From NCBI GenBank assembly GCA_934621485.1, contig CAKTUS010000023.1, positions 1 through 33,175 of the forward strand: a DNA stretch of 33,175 nucleotides, in the 5' to 3' direction. Made by a program: the position numbers and the translations under genes. Source of the DNA: an uncultured Clostridia bacterium. GTDB lineage: Bacteria; Bacillota; Clostridia; Christensenellales; Aristaeellaceae. Shown here piece by piece: positions 6,927-15,186 of this stretch. Within the stretch, counting starts at the first letter, position 1. Each line of letters starts with the position of its first letter. The notes beneath the pieces were generated by a model. It did not search any database. It saw nothing but the letters and a program-made list of their open reading frames with translations, and had not been told where the DNA came from.

Positions 6927-8207
6927 ATGAACGGTCGTTCCAAAGCGATGACCCTCGTGCTGTGCGCGGTGCTGCTGCTGGGGCTGGCAGGCGTTGCCGT
7001 GCTGCTGCCCCGCACCCTGCAAGCCAAGCGTACGTTGGAGATTGAGTCCGCCGCCACGCCTACCCCCACGGCCAATATTTCCAGCATGCTGCTGGTAACG
7101 CCCGAGCCGGGCAGCACGCCTGCGCCCACCGCCTACCTGCTGAAAACGGGCGTCAAGGGCGACGAAGTACAGCGCGTACAGCAGCGGCTCAAGGATTTAG
7201 GCTACTATGACGGCCAGGTAGACGGGCAGTACGGCGCGGGCACCGCCGAGGCAGTGCGGCTGTTTCAGGAACAGCATGGGTTAACCGGCGACGGTATCGT
7301 AGGCGAGGGCACGCGGGCCGCCCTGTTTGCCGCCACCGCTCAAACCTACATTCCCGTCGATACCGCCACCCCTGCGCCGGATCTGCTCAAGCGCGGCTCC
7401 TCCGGGGATGATGTCATAGAACTACAGCAGCGGCTCAAGGATCTGGGCTTTTATTCCGGCAGTGTAGACGGCAGCTTCGGCGCAGGCACCGAGGAAGCCC
7501 TGCGGCTGTTTCAGCGTCAGCACGGGCTGGATGTGGACGGCATCGCCGCCCAAAAAACCTTTTCTGTTTTATACAGCGAGGACGCCAACTACATCACCGT
7601 TACGCCCACGCCGGATCCCAACGCGCTGCCCATTTTGGTCAACCGCACCCATCCTGTGGAGGAAAGCTATCAGCCCGGCGATTTGGTGCTGTTGAAAAAT
7701 GTGATTCCCTCCTCCTTGTGCGCCGTGAAGGGCGATGATATTGAGGGTGACCGCACCGCCGCCCAGGCCCTGGTAACGATGCTGGAGGCCGCCCAGGCGG
7801 ATGGGGTTTCCAATTGGCAAATCAGCGCGGGCTACCGCAGCTACAAGTATCAGAAGAAGCTCTTTGACCGTCAGGTGCAGCAATACATGGATCAGGGTTT
7901 TTCCCGAGACAAGGCGGTTTCCGCCACCCGGCAAACCGTGGCGGATCCCGGCACCAGCGAGCACCACACCGGTCTGGCTTTTGACGTCACCGTTCCTGGG
8001 GTCAGCTTCAAGGGTACCCCGCAGCAAAAGTGGCTGCACAAGCACTGTTGGGATTACGGTTTCATCATTCGTTATCAGGAAGACAAGGAGAAAATAACCG
8101 GCTATCTTGCCGAGTGCTGGCACATTCGTTACGTGGGTCTTCCGCACAGCCAGACCATGCTGGACAAGAACCAGTGTCTGGAGGAATATCTGGGCATAAC
8201 CGACTAA
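6927..8207 (+). CDS. VanY-type D,D-carboxypeptidase with two peptidoglycan-binding domains
   Basis: This is a 426-residue, probably membrane-anchored wall enzyme. An N-terminal hydrophobic segment (residues 9-28) is followed by a Thr/Pro linker (TPTPTAN), two PG_binding_1 repeats (about 74-135 and 155-215, each with QQRLKDLG), a second linker and a C-terminal VanY/LdcB peptidase domain (about 270-415). Zinc ligands and active-site residues are visible in SEHHTGLAFD (344-353) and ECWH (396-399), with R304 in AGYRS. Such enzymes trim the terminal D-Ala of peptidoglycan stem peptides. GGAGG of its ribosome binding site lies in the last codons of the nucleotidyltransferase gene, so the three genes form one operon. 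Confidence 0.9.
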   Translation: MNGRSKAMTLVLCAVLLLGLAGVAVLLPRTLQAKRTLEIESAATPTPTANISSMLLVTPEPGSTPAPTAYLLKTGVKGDEVQRVQQRLKDLGYYDGQVDGQYGAGTAEAVRLFQEQHGLTGDGIVGEGTRAALFAATAQTYIPVDTATPAPDLLKRGSSGDDVIELQQRLKDLGFYSGSVDGSFGAGTEEALRLFQRQHGLDVDGIAAQKTFSVLYSEDANYITVTPTPDPNALPILVNRTHPVEESYQPGDLVLLKNVIPSSLCAVKGDDIEGDRTAAQALVTMLEAAQADGVSNWQISAGYRSYKYQKKLFDRQVQQYMDQGFSRDKAVSATRQTVADPGTSEHHTGLAFDVTVPGVSFKGTPQQKWLHKHCWDYGFIIRYQEDKEKITGYLAECWHIRYVGLPHSQTMLDKNQCLEEYLGITD

Positions 8208-8221
8208 AGGCAAGGACAAGG

Positions 8222-8244
8222 GCAAGGGGGATTCACCCCCTTGC
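8222..8244 (+). terminator. Terminator-like hairpin after the nahK operon
   Basis: GCAAGGGGG (8222-8230) pairs with CCCCCTTGC (8236-8244) over 5 nt. A second perfect hairpin follows, CCAGGGGC (8254-8261) with GCCCCTGG (8265-8272). There is no long T-run. Confidence 0.55.
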
Positions 8245-8274
8245 ATCCCCCGACCAGGGGCACAGCCCCTGGAC

Positions 8275-8425
8275 CCGCTGCGCGAAGATGGAAAAGGGAT
8301 TCTTCATCGTTCTTCCGCGTGGAAGGCAGAGGAGCATGGAGCCCCACGTCCTTCCGCCAGAAGCGCAGCCAAAGCCGCTGCGCGAAGGTGGAAAGGGATT
8401 CTTCATCGTTCTTCCGCGTGGAAGG
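8275..8425 (+). repeat. Pair of about 52-bp direct repeats
   Basis: Copies at 8275-8326 and 8375-8425 start with CCGCTGCGCGAAG and share GGGATTCTTCATCGTTCTTC and CGCGTGGAAGG. They differ by one substitution and one missing A, and are spaced exactly 100 bp apart. The region 8208-8651 holds no gene: only hairpins, these repeats and the mnmG promoter. Confidence 0.85.
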
Positions 8426-8545
8426 GAGAAAGCCCTACATTCTTTCTTCAAAAACGAAGCCCGCAAAGCCGCTGTGCAAAAGTCGGGAACCGGTTTTAGC
8501 CAAACGGCAGAAGGATTCTTTATCCGAATCGTATGAAATTTCCCG

Positions 8546-8574
8546 TTGTCTGCCGTCCAAAAACATGGTATCAT
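8546..8574 (+). promoter_or_regulatory. Promoter of mnmG
   Basis: TTGTCT (8546-8551) and TATCAT (8569-8574) are 17 bp apart. A perfect 8-bp hairpin, GGCCGCGC/GCGCGGCC (8583-8602), falls at the predicted start of the transcript and may shape the 5' end. Confidence 0.65.
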
Positions 8575-8651
8575 TTTTCTCCGGCCGCGCGTTGGCGCGG
8601 CCAATTCCAAGCCAGCAGGAGAATCGCCCTACAAAGGAAGCGTTCTGAAGG

Positions 8652-10556
8652 ATGTATGATCTCATTGTAATCGGCGCGGGTCACGCAGGCTGTGAAGCGG
8701 CCCTGGCGGCGGCCCGCATGGGGGTTGAAACGCTGCTTTTAACCCTGGACATGGGCAGCATTGCCCTCATGCCCTGCAACCCGGCCATCGGCGGCACAGG
8801 CAAGGGCCATCTGGTGCGGGAGCTGGATGCCTTGGGCGGCCAGATGGGCCTGGCCATTGACCGTACCTTTTTGCAAAGCCGCATGCTGAACCGGGGCAAA
8901 GGGCCTGCCGTACACAGCCTGCGGGCTCAGGCGGATAAGCGCCGCTATCACGAGGACATGGTGCACACCCTGTTTTCCACCGCTCATCTCACCGTGCGGC
9001 AGGGCGAGGCGATGGAAATTCTCACCCAAAACGGCCAGGTCAGCGGTGTGCGCACCATGACGGGGCAGCAAATTTCTTGCCGGGCCTGCGTGGTGTGCGG
9101 CGGCGTATACCTGAAAAGCCGCATTATCATTGGCGATTACAGCAAGGAAAGCGGTCCTCAGGGACTGTTGCGCGCCGAGGGGCTGTCCGCCTCGCTGGAG
9201 GATTTAGGCTTTCGCCTGCGCCGCTTCAAAACCGGCACGCCCGCGCGGGTGGATGTGCGCTCCATTGACTTTGACAAAATGGAACCTCAGCCGGGCGACG
9301 ACCCCATCATTCCCTTTTCTTTTCTGACGGTGGCCCGGGAAGCCAATACCGGCGTGTGTTATCCGCTGGAAAACCGGGCCGTGTGTTATCTCACCTACAC
9401 CAACCCGGAAACGCATCGCATTATTCGGGAGAATCTGTACCGTTCTCCCATGGTGCGGGGCGATATCAAGGGCACCGGCGCGCGCTACTGTCCCAGCATT
9501 GAGGACAAGGTGCGCCGCTTTGCCGACAAGGATCGTCATCAGATTTTTCTGGAGCCGGAGGGGCTTTCCAGCCCTGAATGGTATGTGCAGGGCATGAGTT
9601 CCAGCCTGCCCGAGGAGGTGCAGTGGGCCATGTACCGCACCGTGCCCGGCCTGGAGCAGGCGGTGCTCACCCGGCTGGCCTACGCCATCGAGTATGACTG
9701 CATCGACCCTACCGAGCTGCGCCTTACTTTGGGCAGCCGCCGGATTCCCGGCCTGTACTTTGCCGGTCAGGTCAACGGCACCTCCGGCTATGAGGAAGCT
9801 GCCGCCCAGGGAATTCTGGCGGGTATCAACGCGGCCTGTTATTTGCAGAAAAAAGAGCCGCTCATCATTACCCGGGACATGGGCTACATCGGCGTCATGG
9901 TGGATGATTTGTGCACCAAGGGCACCGACGAGCCCTACCGCATGATGACCAGCCGCAGCGAATACCGTCTGCTGCTGCGGCAGGACAACGCCGACCTGCG
10001 CCTGACGGAGCTGAGCTTCCGCCGGGGGCTGGCCAGCCGCCGCCGCATGGAACTGATGGAAGCCAAGCGGGATGGCACGGCCCATTTGCTTTCCGCCCTT
10101 CATGAGTGCAAGCTGCCTGCCAGTCTCCAGCGGGATACATGGCTTGCCTGTCATGCCCAGCCCGTTCCTCCCACGCCCTTAACCGCCGAAGAGCTGCTGC
10201 GCCGCCCGGCCATCGATCTGGACGCTCTTTGTCAGCTTTGCCCTTCCCTTTCCAATTATGCCGCCGATGTGCGTTTGCAGGCCGAGCTGAGTGTAAAGTA
10301 CGACGGTTACCTGAAAAAGCAGCGCGCCCAGGTGGCGCGTGCCCGGGCCATGGAGGACTGGCGCATCCCCGATGATATGGACTACGACCGCATCGAAAGC
10401 CTGCGCATTGAAGCCCGGCAGAAGCTAGCCGCCAAACGGCCTCAAAGCCTGAGCCAGGCAGGCCGTATTCCCGGCGTAAACCCGGCGGACGTGGCCGTGC
10501 TGATGGTGTGGCTGAAGCGCCTGAACGACGCCAAAAACCCGTCCATTCGTCCATAG
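8652..10556 (+). CDS. mnmG: tRNA uridine-5-carboxymethylaminomethyl synthesis enzyme MnmG (GidA)
   Basis: MnmG, together with MnmE, installs the carboxymethylaminomethyl group on the wobble uridine of certain tRNAs, using FAD and methylene-tetrahydrofolate. The 634-residue protein has the FAD-binding GAGHAG at residues 8-13, both catalytic cysteines (C42 in PCNPAIGG and C280 in RYCPSIEDK), the second FAD signature near GQVNGTSGYEEAAAQG, and the C-terminal helical MnmE/tRNA-binding domain ending in GVNPADVAVL. The ATG at 8652 follows AAAGGA at 8633-8638. The usual partner mnmE is not adjacent; mnmG is here a single-gene unit convergent with the fructoselysine-type locus. Confidence 0.95.
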   Translation: MYDLIVIGAGHAGCEAALAAARMGVETLLLTLDMGSIALMPCNPAIGGTGKGHLVRELDALGGQMGLAIDRTFLQSRMLNRGKGPAVHSLRAQADKRRYHEDMVHTLFSTAHLTVRQGEAMEILTQNGQVSGVRTMTGQQISCRACVVCGGVYLKSRIIIGDYSKESGPQGLLRAEGLSASLEDLGFRLRRFKTGTPARVDVRSIDFDKMEPQPGDDPIIPFSFLTVAREANTGVCYPLENRAVCYLTYTNPETHRIIRENLYRSPMVRGDIKGTGARYCPSIEDKVRRFADKDRHQIFLEPEGLSSPEWYVQGMSSSLPEEVQWAMYRTVPGLEQAVLTRLAYAIEYDCIDPTELRLTLGSRRIPGLYFAGQVNGTSGYEEAAAQGILAGINAACYLQKKEPLIITRDMGYIGVMVDDLCTKGTDEPYRMMTSRSEYRLLLRQDNADLRLTELSFRRGLASRRRMELMEAKRDGTAHLLSALHECKLPASLQRDTWLACHAQPVPPTPLTAEELLRRPAIDLDALCQLCPSLSNYAADVRLQAELSVKYDGYLKKQRAQVARARAMEDWRIPDDMDYDRIESLRIEARQKLAAKRPQSLSQAGRIPGVNPADVAVLMVWLKRLNDAKNPSIRP

Positions 10557-10723
10557 CAAAGCAATAGTTCCTGTCCGCGCAGGTTTTTTTCCGAATCCGC
10601 TCATAGGCAACGGAAATACCCGCTTATTGGGGCCGCGCCTGCAAACCGCCGTTCCCCGGGGGAGCAAATTCCCGAATTAGCAAGCCTGCCTGCTTCAAAC
10701 TGCTGCTTCGCTCCATAAATGAA

Positions 10724-10749
10724 GCCCTGTTTCGCTAAGGAAACAGGGC
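10724..10749. terminator. Perfect hairpin between convergent mnmG and the kinase gene
   Basis: GCCCTGTTT (10724-10732) pairs with AAACAGGGC (10741-10749) over an 8-nt loop. No T-run follows on either strand. A weak CCTG/CAGG stem with seven T (about 10571-10590) just after mnmG is a second candidate terminator. Confidence 0.45.
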
Positions 10750-10862
10750 TCAGACTGTCGAAAAACCCTTGGGAGACATCGGAGGGCCGCAGCCCTCCGA
10801 TTTTCATTCCGAAACCGGCGGCGCAGCATGTACGTCGGTTTCGGCTGCCTTGCGCAACAGGG
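10750..10862 (+). repeat. Composite intergenic repeat, copy 2
   Basis: CAGACTGTCGAAAAACCC (10751-10768) is followed by the 10-bp hairpin ATCGGAGGGC/GCCCTCCGAT (10778-10801), a long CCGAAACCGGCGG...CGTCGGTTTCGG hairpin (about 10807-10844) and CTTGCGCAACAGGGC. The rest of the gap 10557-10883 holds no gene. Confidence 0.75.
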
Positions 10863-10883
10863 CGTCTCCCCGGCGCTGCTTTT

Positions 10884-11690
10884 TTATGGCTTGTTTCCAC
10901 GCTCCAGTTCCCAGCCGCCAAAGTATTGCAGTGTTTCGCTGCTGCACCGCGCCCCTGCCTCCATGGCCTGGGGAATGGCGCAGCCCTGCAAGTGAGACGT
11001 CAGAAAACCGGCGATGTAGCTGTCGCCCGCGCCCATGGTGTCCACCACCCGGCAGGGAATAATCCCGAAGGAATAAAACCGCTGGCCGTCACAAACCATG
11101 CTGCCCTGCTCCCCCATGGTGCAAATCACGTACCGGGGGCCTTGGCTGTATACCCGGCGCAGGAAAGCCTCAACGCTTTCCTCCAGCCCATCGGCGGAAA
11201 AGAAAGCGTAATCCACCCAGGGCAACGCCTGGCGGACGATGGGATGATCGTATTTGTTGGCAAAGTCAAAGGCAATCTTCACACCGGCCGCTTTCAAGGC
11301 AGGCAGGTCCTTTTCCCGCTTCCCCCAAAGGCCGGTAAACATCAAATCATGGGACGCAATAAAGGAAATGTCCTCCTGGCTGAGGTGGAAATCCGCCAGC
11401 ACGCCCTCGTCATAGCCGTCAAACTGCCGATCACCGTCCAGCAGGCGCACCCGAGTAACGGCCGTAGCGCCGGGCAGCACATGCAGATGGGAAACATCCA
11501 CCCCTTTGTCCGCCAGCGCCTTTTGCAGAAAGCGTCCGTTTTCATCGTTGCCCACCGCGCCCACATAGGAGGACTGCTCCCCCAGGCGGCGCACGTACAC
11601 GCTCACGTTTACCGAGTTGCCGCCGGGATAGCTTTGGTTGGTCAGGTAATAATGGTCAATGCAGTTATCGCCTACCGCCGCAATCTTCAT
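10884..11690 (-). CDS. frlD: PfkB-family kinase, FrlD-like (fructoselysine 6-kinase type)
   Basis: This 268-residue ribokinase-family protein should phosphorylate the C6 hydroxyl of a glycated amino acid, supplying the substrate for the deglycase encoded upstream. It has the PfkB signatures GGNSVNVSVYVRRLG (about 23-37) and DTMGAGDSYIAGF (217-229, D223 catalytic), and resembles Escherichia coli FrlD throughout (GDNCIDHY at the N-terminus, DVSHLHV, IAFDFANKYDHP, ETLQYFGGWE at the C-terminus). It begins 20 nt after the AEC transporter gene, so they are probably co-transcribed; its own ribosome binding site is weak. The amino acid part of the substrate cannot be told from sequence. Confidence 0.82.
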   Translation of the reverse strand: MKIAAVGDNCIDHYYLTNQSYPGGNSVNVSVYVRRLGEQSSYVGAVGNDENGRFLQKALADKGVDVSHLHVLPGATAVTRVRLLDGDRQFDGYDEGVLADFHLSQEDISFIASHDLMFTGLWGKREKDLPALKAAGVKIAFDFANKYDHPIVRQALPWVDYAFFSADGLEESVEAFLRRVYSQGPRYVICTMGEQGSMVCDGQRFYSFGIIPCRVVDTMGAGDSYIAGFLTSHLQGCAIPQAMEAGARCSSETLQYFGGWELERGNKP

Positions 11691-11709
11691 ACAAAAAACA
11701 CCGCTTTCG

Positions 11710-12654
11710 TTATGGAATAAGCCAGCCGCAGCTCAGCAAAAGCAGCGGCAGCGTGCCCACAAACAGCACCATGCTTTGACACACACTGCATGTGGCAAAA
11801 CCGGCGTCCTTGTGATAGCGCTCCGCCAAAATCACATTCAGGCTGCCGATTGGCAAGCCGGTGAGCACCGCGCAGGAAGCCGCCAGCACCCCGCCGATGT
11901 TCAGCGCCCGCAGCGCCAGCAGCATCAGCAGCGGGAACGCCGCCAGCCGAAGGGCGCAAACGGCAAAGCCCATCCGTTCTTTCACCAGCGCTTCAGGGCG
12001 AATATCCGCCAGGCAGCAGCCGATGATGATCATGGACAGGGGCACGCACATGTTGCCAATTTGCTCAAAGGTGTCGTTCAGCATGGTCGGAAAGCGGAAG
12101 GGCGATACATAAATGACGACGGCGGCAATGGAAGCCAGAGTAGCCGGGTCCAGCAGCACGGCCCGCCACTGCATCTTTTTTTCACCGCTCAGCAGCTGCA
12201 CGCCAATGGTGAACAGGAACAGCTGATACGCCAAATTGTAAATGACTCCGTACAGCATGCCCTCCGAGCCGTACAGCGCGCCCACCAACGGCAGGCCGAT
12301 GAAGCCGGTATTGGCAAATACGGATAGATTTACAAACAGGCCCTTGCGCCGGTCGACAACCTCCTCCGGCTTTCGGGCAAAAGCCAGCCGGGCCGCTCCC
12401 AGCGCCAGCAGCAGCGCCACGACATAATACGCAATGGAAATGGCGGCAGAGATGCCCAGCCTGCCCGCCAGTTGAGGGGAAAACTCGCTGTTGGCGGACG
12501 ACAGCACACTGAAAGGCAAAACGGCGCTCATCAGCAATTCCGACAGGCCGCTTTGCAGCCGTTTGTCAATCATGCCGCACTTCTTGAGCACAAACCCCAG
12601 CAGCACCATCAGAATAATTTGAACAAACAGGGACGCCAGCGTTTCTGTGGGCAC
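11710..12654 (-). CDS. AEC (auxin efflux carrier) family transporter
   Basis: This 314-residue inner-membrane protein has about ten hydrophobic segments in two groups of five, as in the AEC/membrane transport protein family, which moves organic acids, amino acids or auxin-like compounds. Typical signs are the N-terminal ILMVLLGFVLKKCGMIDK, the polar NTGFIGLPL motif at about 138-146, and GLPIGSLNVILAERY near the end. I prefer the GTG start at 12654: AAGGGGG sits 7 nt upstream and the first membrane helix then begins within ten residues. An in-frame ATG at 12684 falls beside repeat DNA. It sits between deglycase and kinase genes; its cargo may be a product of that pathway, which is inference. 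Confidence 0.82.
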   Translation of the reverse strand: MPTETLASLFVQIILMVLLGFVLKKCGMIDKRLQSGLSELLMSAVLPFSVLSSANSEFSPQLAGRLGISAAISIAYYVVALLLALGAARLAFARKPEEVVDRRKGLFVNLSVFANTGFIGLPLVGALYGSEGMLYGVIYNLAYQLFLFTIGVQLLSGEKKMQWRAVLLDPATLASIAAVVIYVSPFRFPTMLNDTFEQIGNMCVPLSMIIIGCCLADIRPEALVKERMGFAVCALRLAAFPLLMLLALRALNIGGVLAASCAVLTGLPIGSLNVILAERYHKDAGFATCSVCQSMVLFVGTLPLLLLSCGWLIP

Positions 12655-12684
12655 TCCAAAGCCCCCTTTTTCAAAATGAGCCAT

Positions 12685-13143
12685 CCCGCTCCGGTTTGCG
12701 GAACGGGCCAGGCTGCTGAAAACACCTGGATGGCAGCAGAGGGCCGCGCCCTCCGATTTTGGAAATGAAACCGGCGATGTGTTGCCGGTTTCAGCAGCCT
12801 TGCGCAGCAAGGTTCCTGCCGTTTCAAAGGCCGGCCTGGCGGGCGGTCTTTTCAGGACTGACGAACGGCTTTCGGCGGGGCTGAATACCATCCGCCCGGG
12901 GCTGTGCCCGGCAAAGGAAACCGTTGCTTTTACCGGCCAGCCAGGCGATGCGGTTCCTGTCAGAGGGTTGCCGCCCCTCCGATCACCTTCCGAAGGAGCT
13001 TTGCCAGCCTGAGCCCTGTGCAGCAAGGCTTCCCTTACGCTGTTTGCCGCCCGAGCGGGCTGCCGACCGGTAGGCAAACAGCGTAAGGGAAACGCAACAG
13101 TCTTCGGGGATGGCCCGGCCCGCGCCGGTTTGCGGCACGGGCA
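12685..13143. repeat. Composite intergenic repeat, copy 3 (divergent), with a 19-bp inverted repeat
   Basis: No gene lies between 12655 and 13154. At both ends is a CCGGTTTGCGG hairpin unit flanked by CCCG/CGGG (12685-12709 and 13119-13143). Between them lie GAGGGC/GCCCTC (12739-12753), a GAAACCGGC...GCCGGTTTC hairpin (about 12770-12793), and a perfect 19-bp inverted repeat with arms 13030-13048 and 13073-13091 (ACGCTGTTTGCC and its complement), enclosing a second GCCCG/CGGGC stem. The latter is the divergent, reverse-oriented form of the CTTTGCC element. Confidence 0.8.
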
Positions 13144-13154
13144 CAGGCGAAGCC

Positions 13155-14138
13155 TCAGTACTCCATCAGGTGCATATAACGGCGGATATCCAGCGAATGT
13201 TCACGAACCTTGGCAATGTTCTTGGAGAACTCGCGGCAAATATTGTTCAGCAGCAGCACGGACATAAAGCCCTTGTATTCGTCGGCGATGTCGTCCAGGT
13301 TGTAATCCCTGGTATCGATGACGAACAGGCGGTCGGTGAATTTCTTCAGGAACTTCAGGGCGCGCTCCTCCAGGAAACGGGTTTCGTCCTGGCCCATCAG
13401 CATGATAACCGGGCTGTCCTTCTCAATAATTTCAAAGGGGCCGTGGAAAAACTCGCCCGCGTGAATCGGAATGGCGTTAATCCACTGCATTTCCATCATA
13501 TAGCAGTTGCAGAACACATAGGACTGGGAATAGTCGCAGCCGCTGGCCAGGGAGTACAGCACCCGGGCGTCCTTGCAGGCCTGGCCAAAGGCCAGAGCCT
13601 GGGGCTGGCAGTCTACCTTTGCCTTCTGTACAACGGGGTTCAGCTTCAGCAGGCTTTCCACCATGCCGTCAAACAGGTGGGTGCCGTCTACCAGGTCGAT
13701 AATGCCCGCCGTCAGCAGGTACATTACGCCATAGCTGGTATCAATCATGTCGGCGGTTTCATAGTAGCCGTATTCCACAAACAGGGAAGAAGTTGCCTGC
13801 AAGGGAGTGCCTTCCCGCATGGCGATGGTAATAACGGTAGCGCCCTTTTCCGCAGCAAACTTGGCGGCGGCAACGGTTTCGGGGGTTTTGCCTTCCTGCG
13901 AACACAGAATGACCACAGCCTTCTCATCCAGGCCCTTGGGGCAGCGGTAGATAAACTCGTTGGAGTTCAAAGCCTCGGCCGCCATCTTGCGGCTTTTGAT
14001 GTCCACCATGTACGCACTGGGATACATCAGCGCAGAAGAGCCGCCGCAAGCGATAAAGTAGAAGCGGTCAAAGGTTTTTCCCTGCAGGGCCTGCAACACC
14101 TTTTGGATATCCGCGAAGGTTTTCGTTCCATGTTCCAT
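13155..14138 (-). CDS. frlB: SIS-domain deglycase, FrlB-like (glycated amino acid 6-phosphate)
   Basis: The 327-residue protein has two SIS sugar-isomerase domains and should split a phosphorylated Amadori compound (fructoselysine 6-phosphate or similar) into glucose 6-phosphate and an amino acid. It matches FrlB in FIACGGSSALMYPSA (28-42), GEFFHGPFEI (228-237), MLMGQDETRFLEERA and the C-terminal RRYMHLMEY. E216 and H232 lie 16 residues apart, the same spacing as the catalytic Glu/His pair reported for the related fructose-asparagine deglycase FraB (from memory). AGGAGG at 14146-14151 fixes the ATG at 14138. A putative operator lies just upstream. Glucosamine isomerases share the fold but lack this C-terminus. 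Confidence 0.85.
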   Translation of the reverse strand: MEHGTKTFADIQKVLQALQGKTFDRFYFIACGGSSALMYPSAYMVDIKSRKMAAEALNSNEFIYRCPKGLDEKAVVILCSQEGKTPETVAAAKFAAEKGATVITIAMREGTPLQATSSLFVEYGYYETADMIDTSYGVMYLLTAGIIDLVDGTHLFDGMVESLLKLNPVVQKAKVDCQPQALAFGQACKDARVLYSLASGCDYSQSYVFCNCYMMEMQWINAIPIHAGEFFHGPFEIIEKDSPVIMLMGQDETRFLEERALKFLKKFTDRLFVIDTRDYNLDDIADEYKGFMSVLLLNNICREFSKNIAKVREHSLDIRRYMHLMEY

Positions 14139-14156
14139 GTTGATTCCTCCTAGTTT

Positions 14157-14178
14157 GGTAGTACTGGTATGACCAATT
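14157..14178. promoter_or_regulatory. Putative GntR operator before the deglycase gene
   Basis: The minus strand reads AATTGGT-N6-AGTACTACC and includes TGGTATGACCA on the plus strand, the TGGT-N3-ACCA pattern of FadR-type GntR regulators. It agrees at 17 of 22 positions with the site at 18359-18380 before the binding-protein gene. Confidence 0.65.
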
Positions 14179-14186
14179 TAATACGT

Positions 14187-14204
14187 TGTCATCCAAAGAT
14201 GACA
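14187..14204. terminator. Small hairpin after the dehydrogenase gene
   Basis: TGTCATC (14187-14193) pairs with GATGACA (14198-14204) over CAAA, 13 nt beyond the dehydrogenase stop. No T-run follows. It may trim or protect mRNA before the deglycase gene, and a weak promoter (CTGTCA-N16-TATTAA on the minus strand) overlaps it. Confidence 0.35.
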
Positions 14205-14217
14205 GGGGTGCGCACAG

Positions 14218-15165
14218 TTAGAAGCCGCGGTTCACATCCACCAGGTTTTCCAGCGGCCGGCCGCTTATATAAGCGCTCAGGTTGCGGCACAGGATTGCCA
14301 TCATGCGGGGCATATAGGTAGCCAGATGGTCTCCGGCAATGTGGGGCGTAATCCAGGTATTGGGCAAAGACCACAGCGGATGATTGGCCGGCAGCGGTTC
14401 GGTTTCAAACACATCCAGCACCGCGCCGCCAATAGCGCGGCTTTCCAACGCCTGAATCAGGGCAGCTTCATCAATAATGGGGCCCCGTCCCACGTTAATC
14501 AACCAGGCGTTGGGGCGCAGTATTTGCAGCGTAGCTGCGTCAAACAGGTGATGGGTCTGCGGCGTCAGCGGCATGGAAATCACTACAAAATCGCACTGCG
14601 GCAGCAATTCATTTTTTTCAGCGGGCAGATACACCTTTTCCACATGTTCTACCTCGCGAGGGGAGATTTCCATGCCCAGCACACGCATGTCAAAAGCGGC
14701 CGCCCGGCGCGCCAGACCCGCGCCTACTTTGCCCAGGCCCAAAATGCCCACGGTTTTGCCTGCCAGCTCGTCCAGATGGGTATCCAAATCCCACTTTTTT
14801 TCCCGGGCCGCGTCATAGAAGGCGGGATTTTTGCGCACAATGTTGAGCATCATGGACATGGCGTATTCCGCAATGGCCACCGAGTTGATGCCCCGGGAAT
14901 TGCTCAGGCAGATACCGCGCTGGCTGAGCACCTTCATGGGAATTTTGTCCATGCCCGACTGGCCGATGTGAATCCACCGCAGGGCAGGCATTTGCGCCAG
15001 GCGCTCCGCAGGGATATCATAGCCATAGGTAAACAGCGCGTCCACCTGCGCCAGTTCCTCAGGGGATAGCTGGTTCAGCGTGGTGTGCATCACGGCGCGC
15101 CCGGCGGCGGCTTGAGCCATCAGCGCCTGGTCGGCCGCTTCCAAGCCAAGGGTGGAAACGATCAT
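14218..15165 (-). CDS. NAD-dependent D-2-hydroxyacid dehydrogenase
   Basis: This cytoplasmic 315-residue enzyme interconverts a 2-oxoacid and a D-2-hydroxyacid with NAD(H). The Rossmann motif is GLGKVG at 143-148 and the catalytic triad is R227 (NVGRGPIID), E256 (DVFETEP) and H275 (ITPHIAGD). The length is typical. The ATG at 15165 has AAAGGAA upstream. It follows the second ABC permease by 21 nt, so it is in the same transcript as the sugar importer, and precedes the deglycase gene. Known frl loci (as I remember those of E. coli and Bacillus subtilis) have no such gene; its substrate here is unknown. Confidence 0.85.
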   Translation of the reverse strand: MIVSTLGLEAADQALMAQAAAGRAVMHTTLNQLSPEELAQVDALFTYGYDIPAERLAQMPALRWIHIGQSGMDKIPMKVLSQRGICLSNSRGINSVAIAEYAMSMMLNIVRKNPAFYDAAREKKWDLDTHLDELAGKTVGILGLGKVGAGLARRAAAFDMRVLGMEISPREVEHVEKVYLPAEKNELLPQCDFVVISMPLTPQTHHLFDAATLQILRPNAWLINVGRGPIIDEAALIQALESRAIGGAVLDVFETEPLPANHPLWSLPNTWITPHIAGDHLATYMPRMMAILCRNLSAYISGRPLENLVDVNRGF

Positions 15166-15186
15166 AGCGGTTCCTTTCCGGCTGTA

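Noticed and set aside
8222..8272. Tandem hairpins after the VanY gene as a riboswitch
   Set aside because: They lie downstream of an operon, are simple stems, and match no riboswitch consensus I know.
8233..8665. Open frames across the direct repeats between the nahK operon and mnmG
   Set aside because: They consist of repeat and hairpin sequence, have no ribosome binding site or family resemblance, and the reading frame comes from the repeated unit.
11659..12327. Long plus-strand open frame opposite the AEC gene, and similar long plus-strand frames opposite dnaB, lysS and the binding-protein gene
   Set aside because: Their composition (rich in His, Gln, Ala, Arg) is that of antisense frames of high-GC genes, they lack ribosome binding sites, and the opposite strand encodes well-recognised families.
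14218..15165. Glyoxylate reductase, phosphoglycerate dehydrogenase or VanH as a specific name for the dehydrogenase
   Set aside because: The catalytic triad is shared by the whole family and nothing in the sequence or context fixes the substrate; the VanY-type gene is 6 kb away in another operon.
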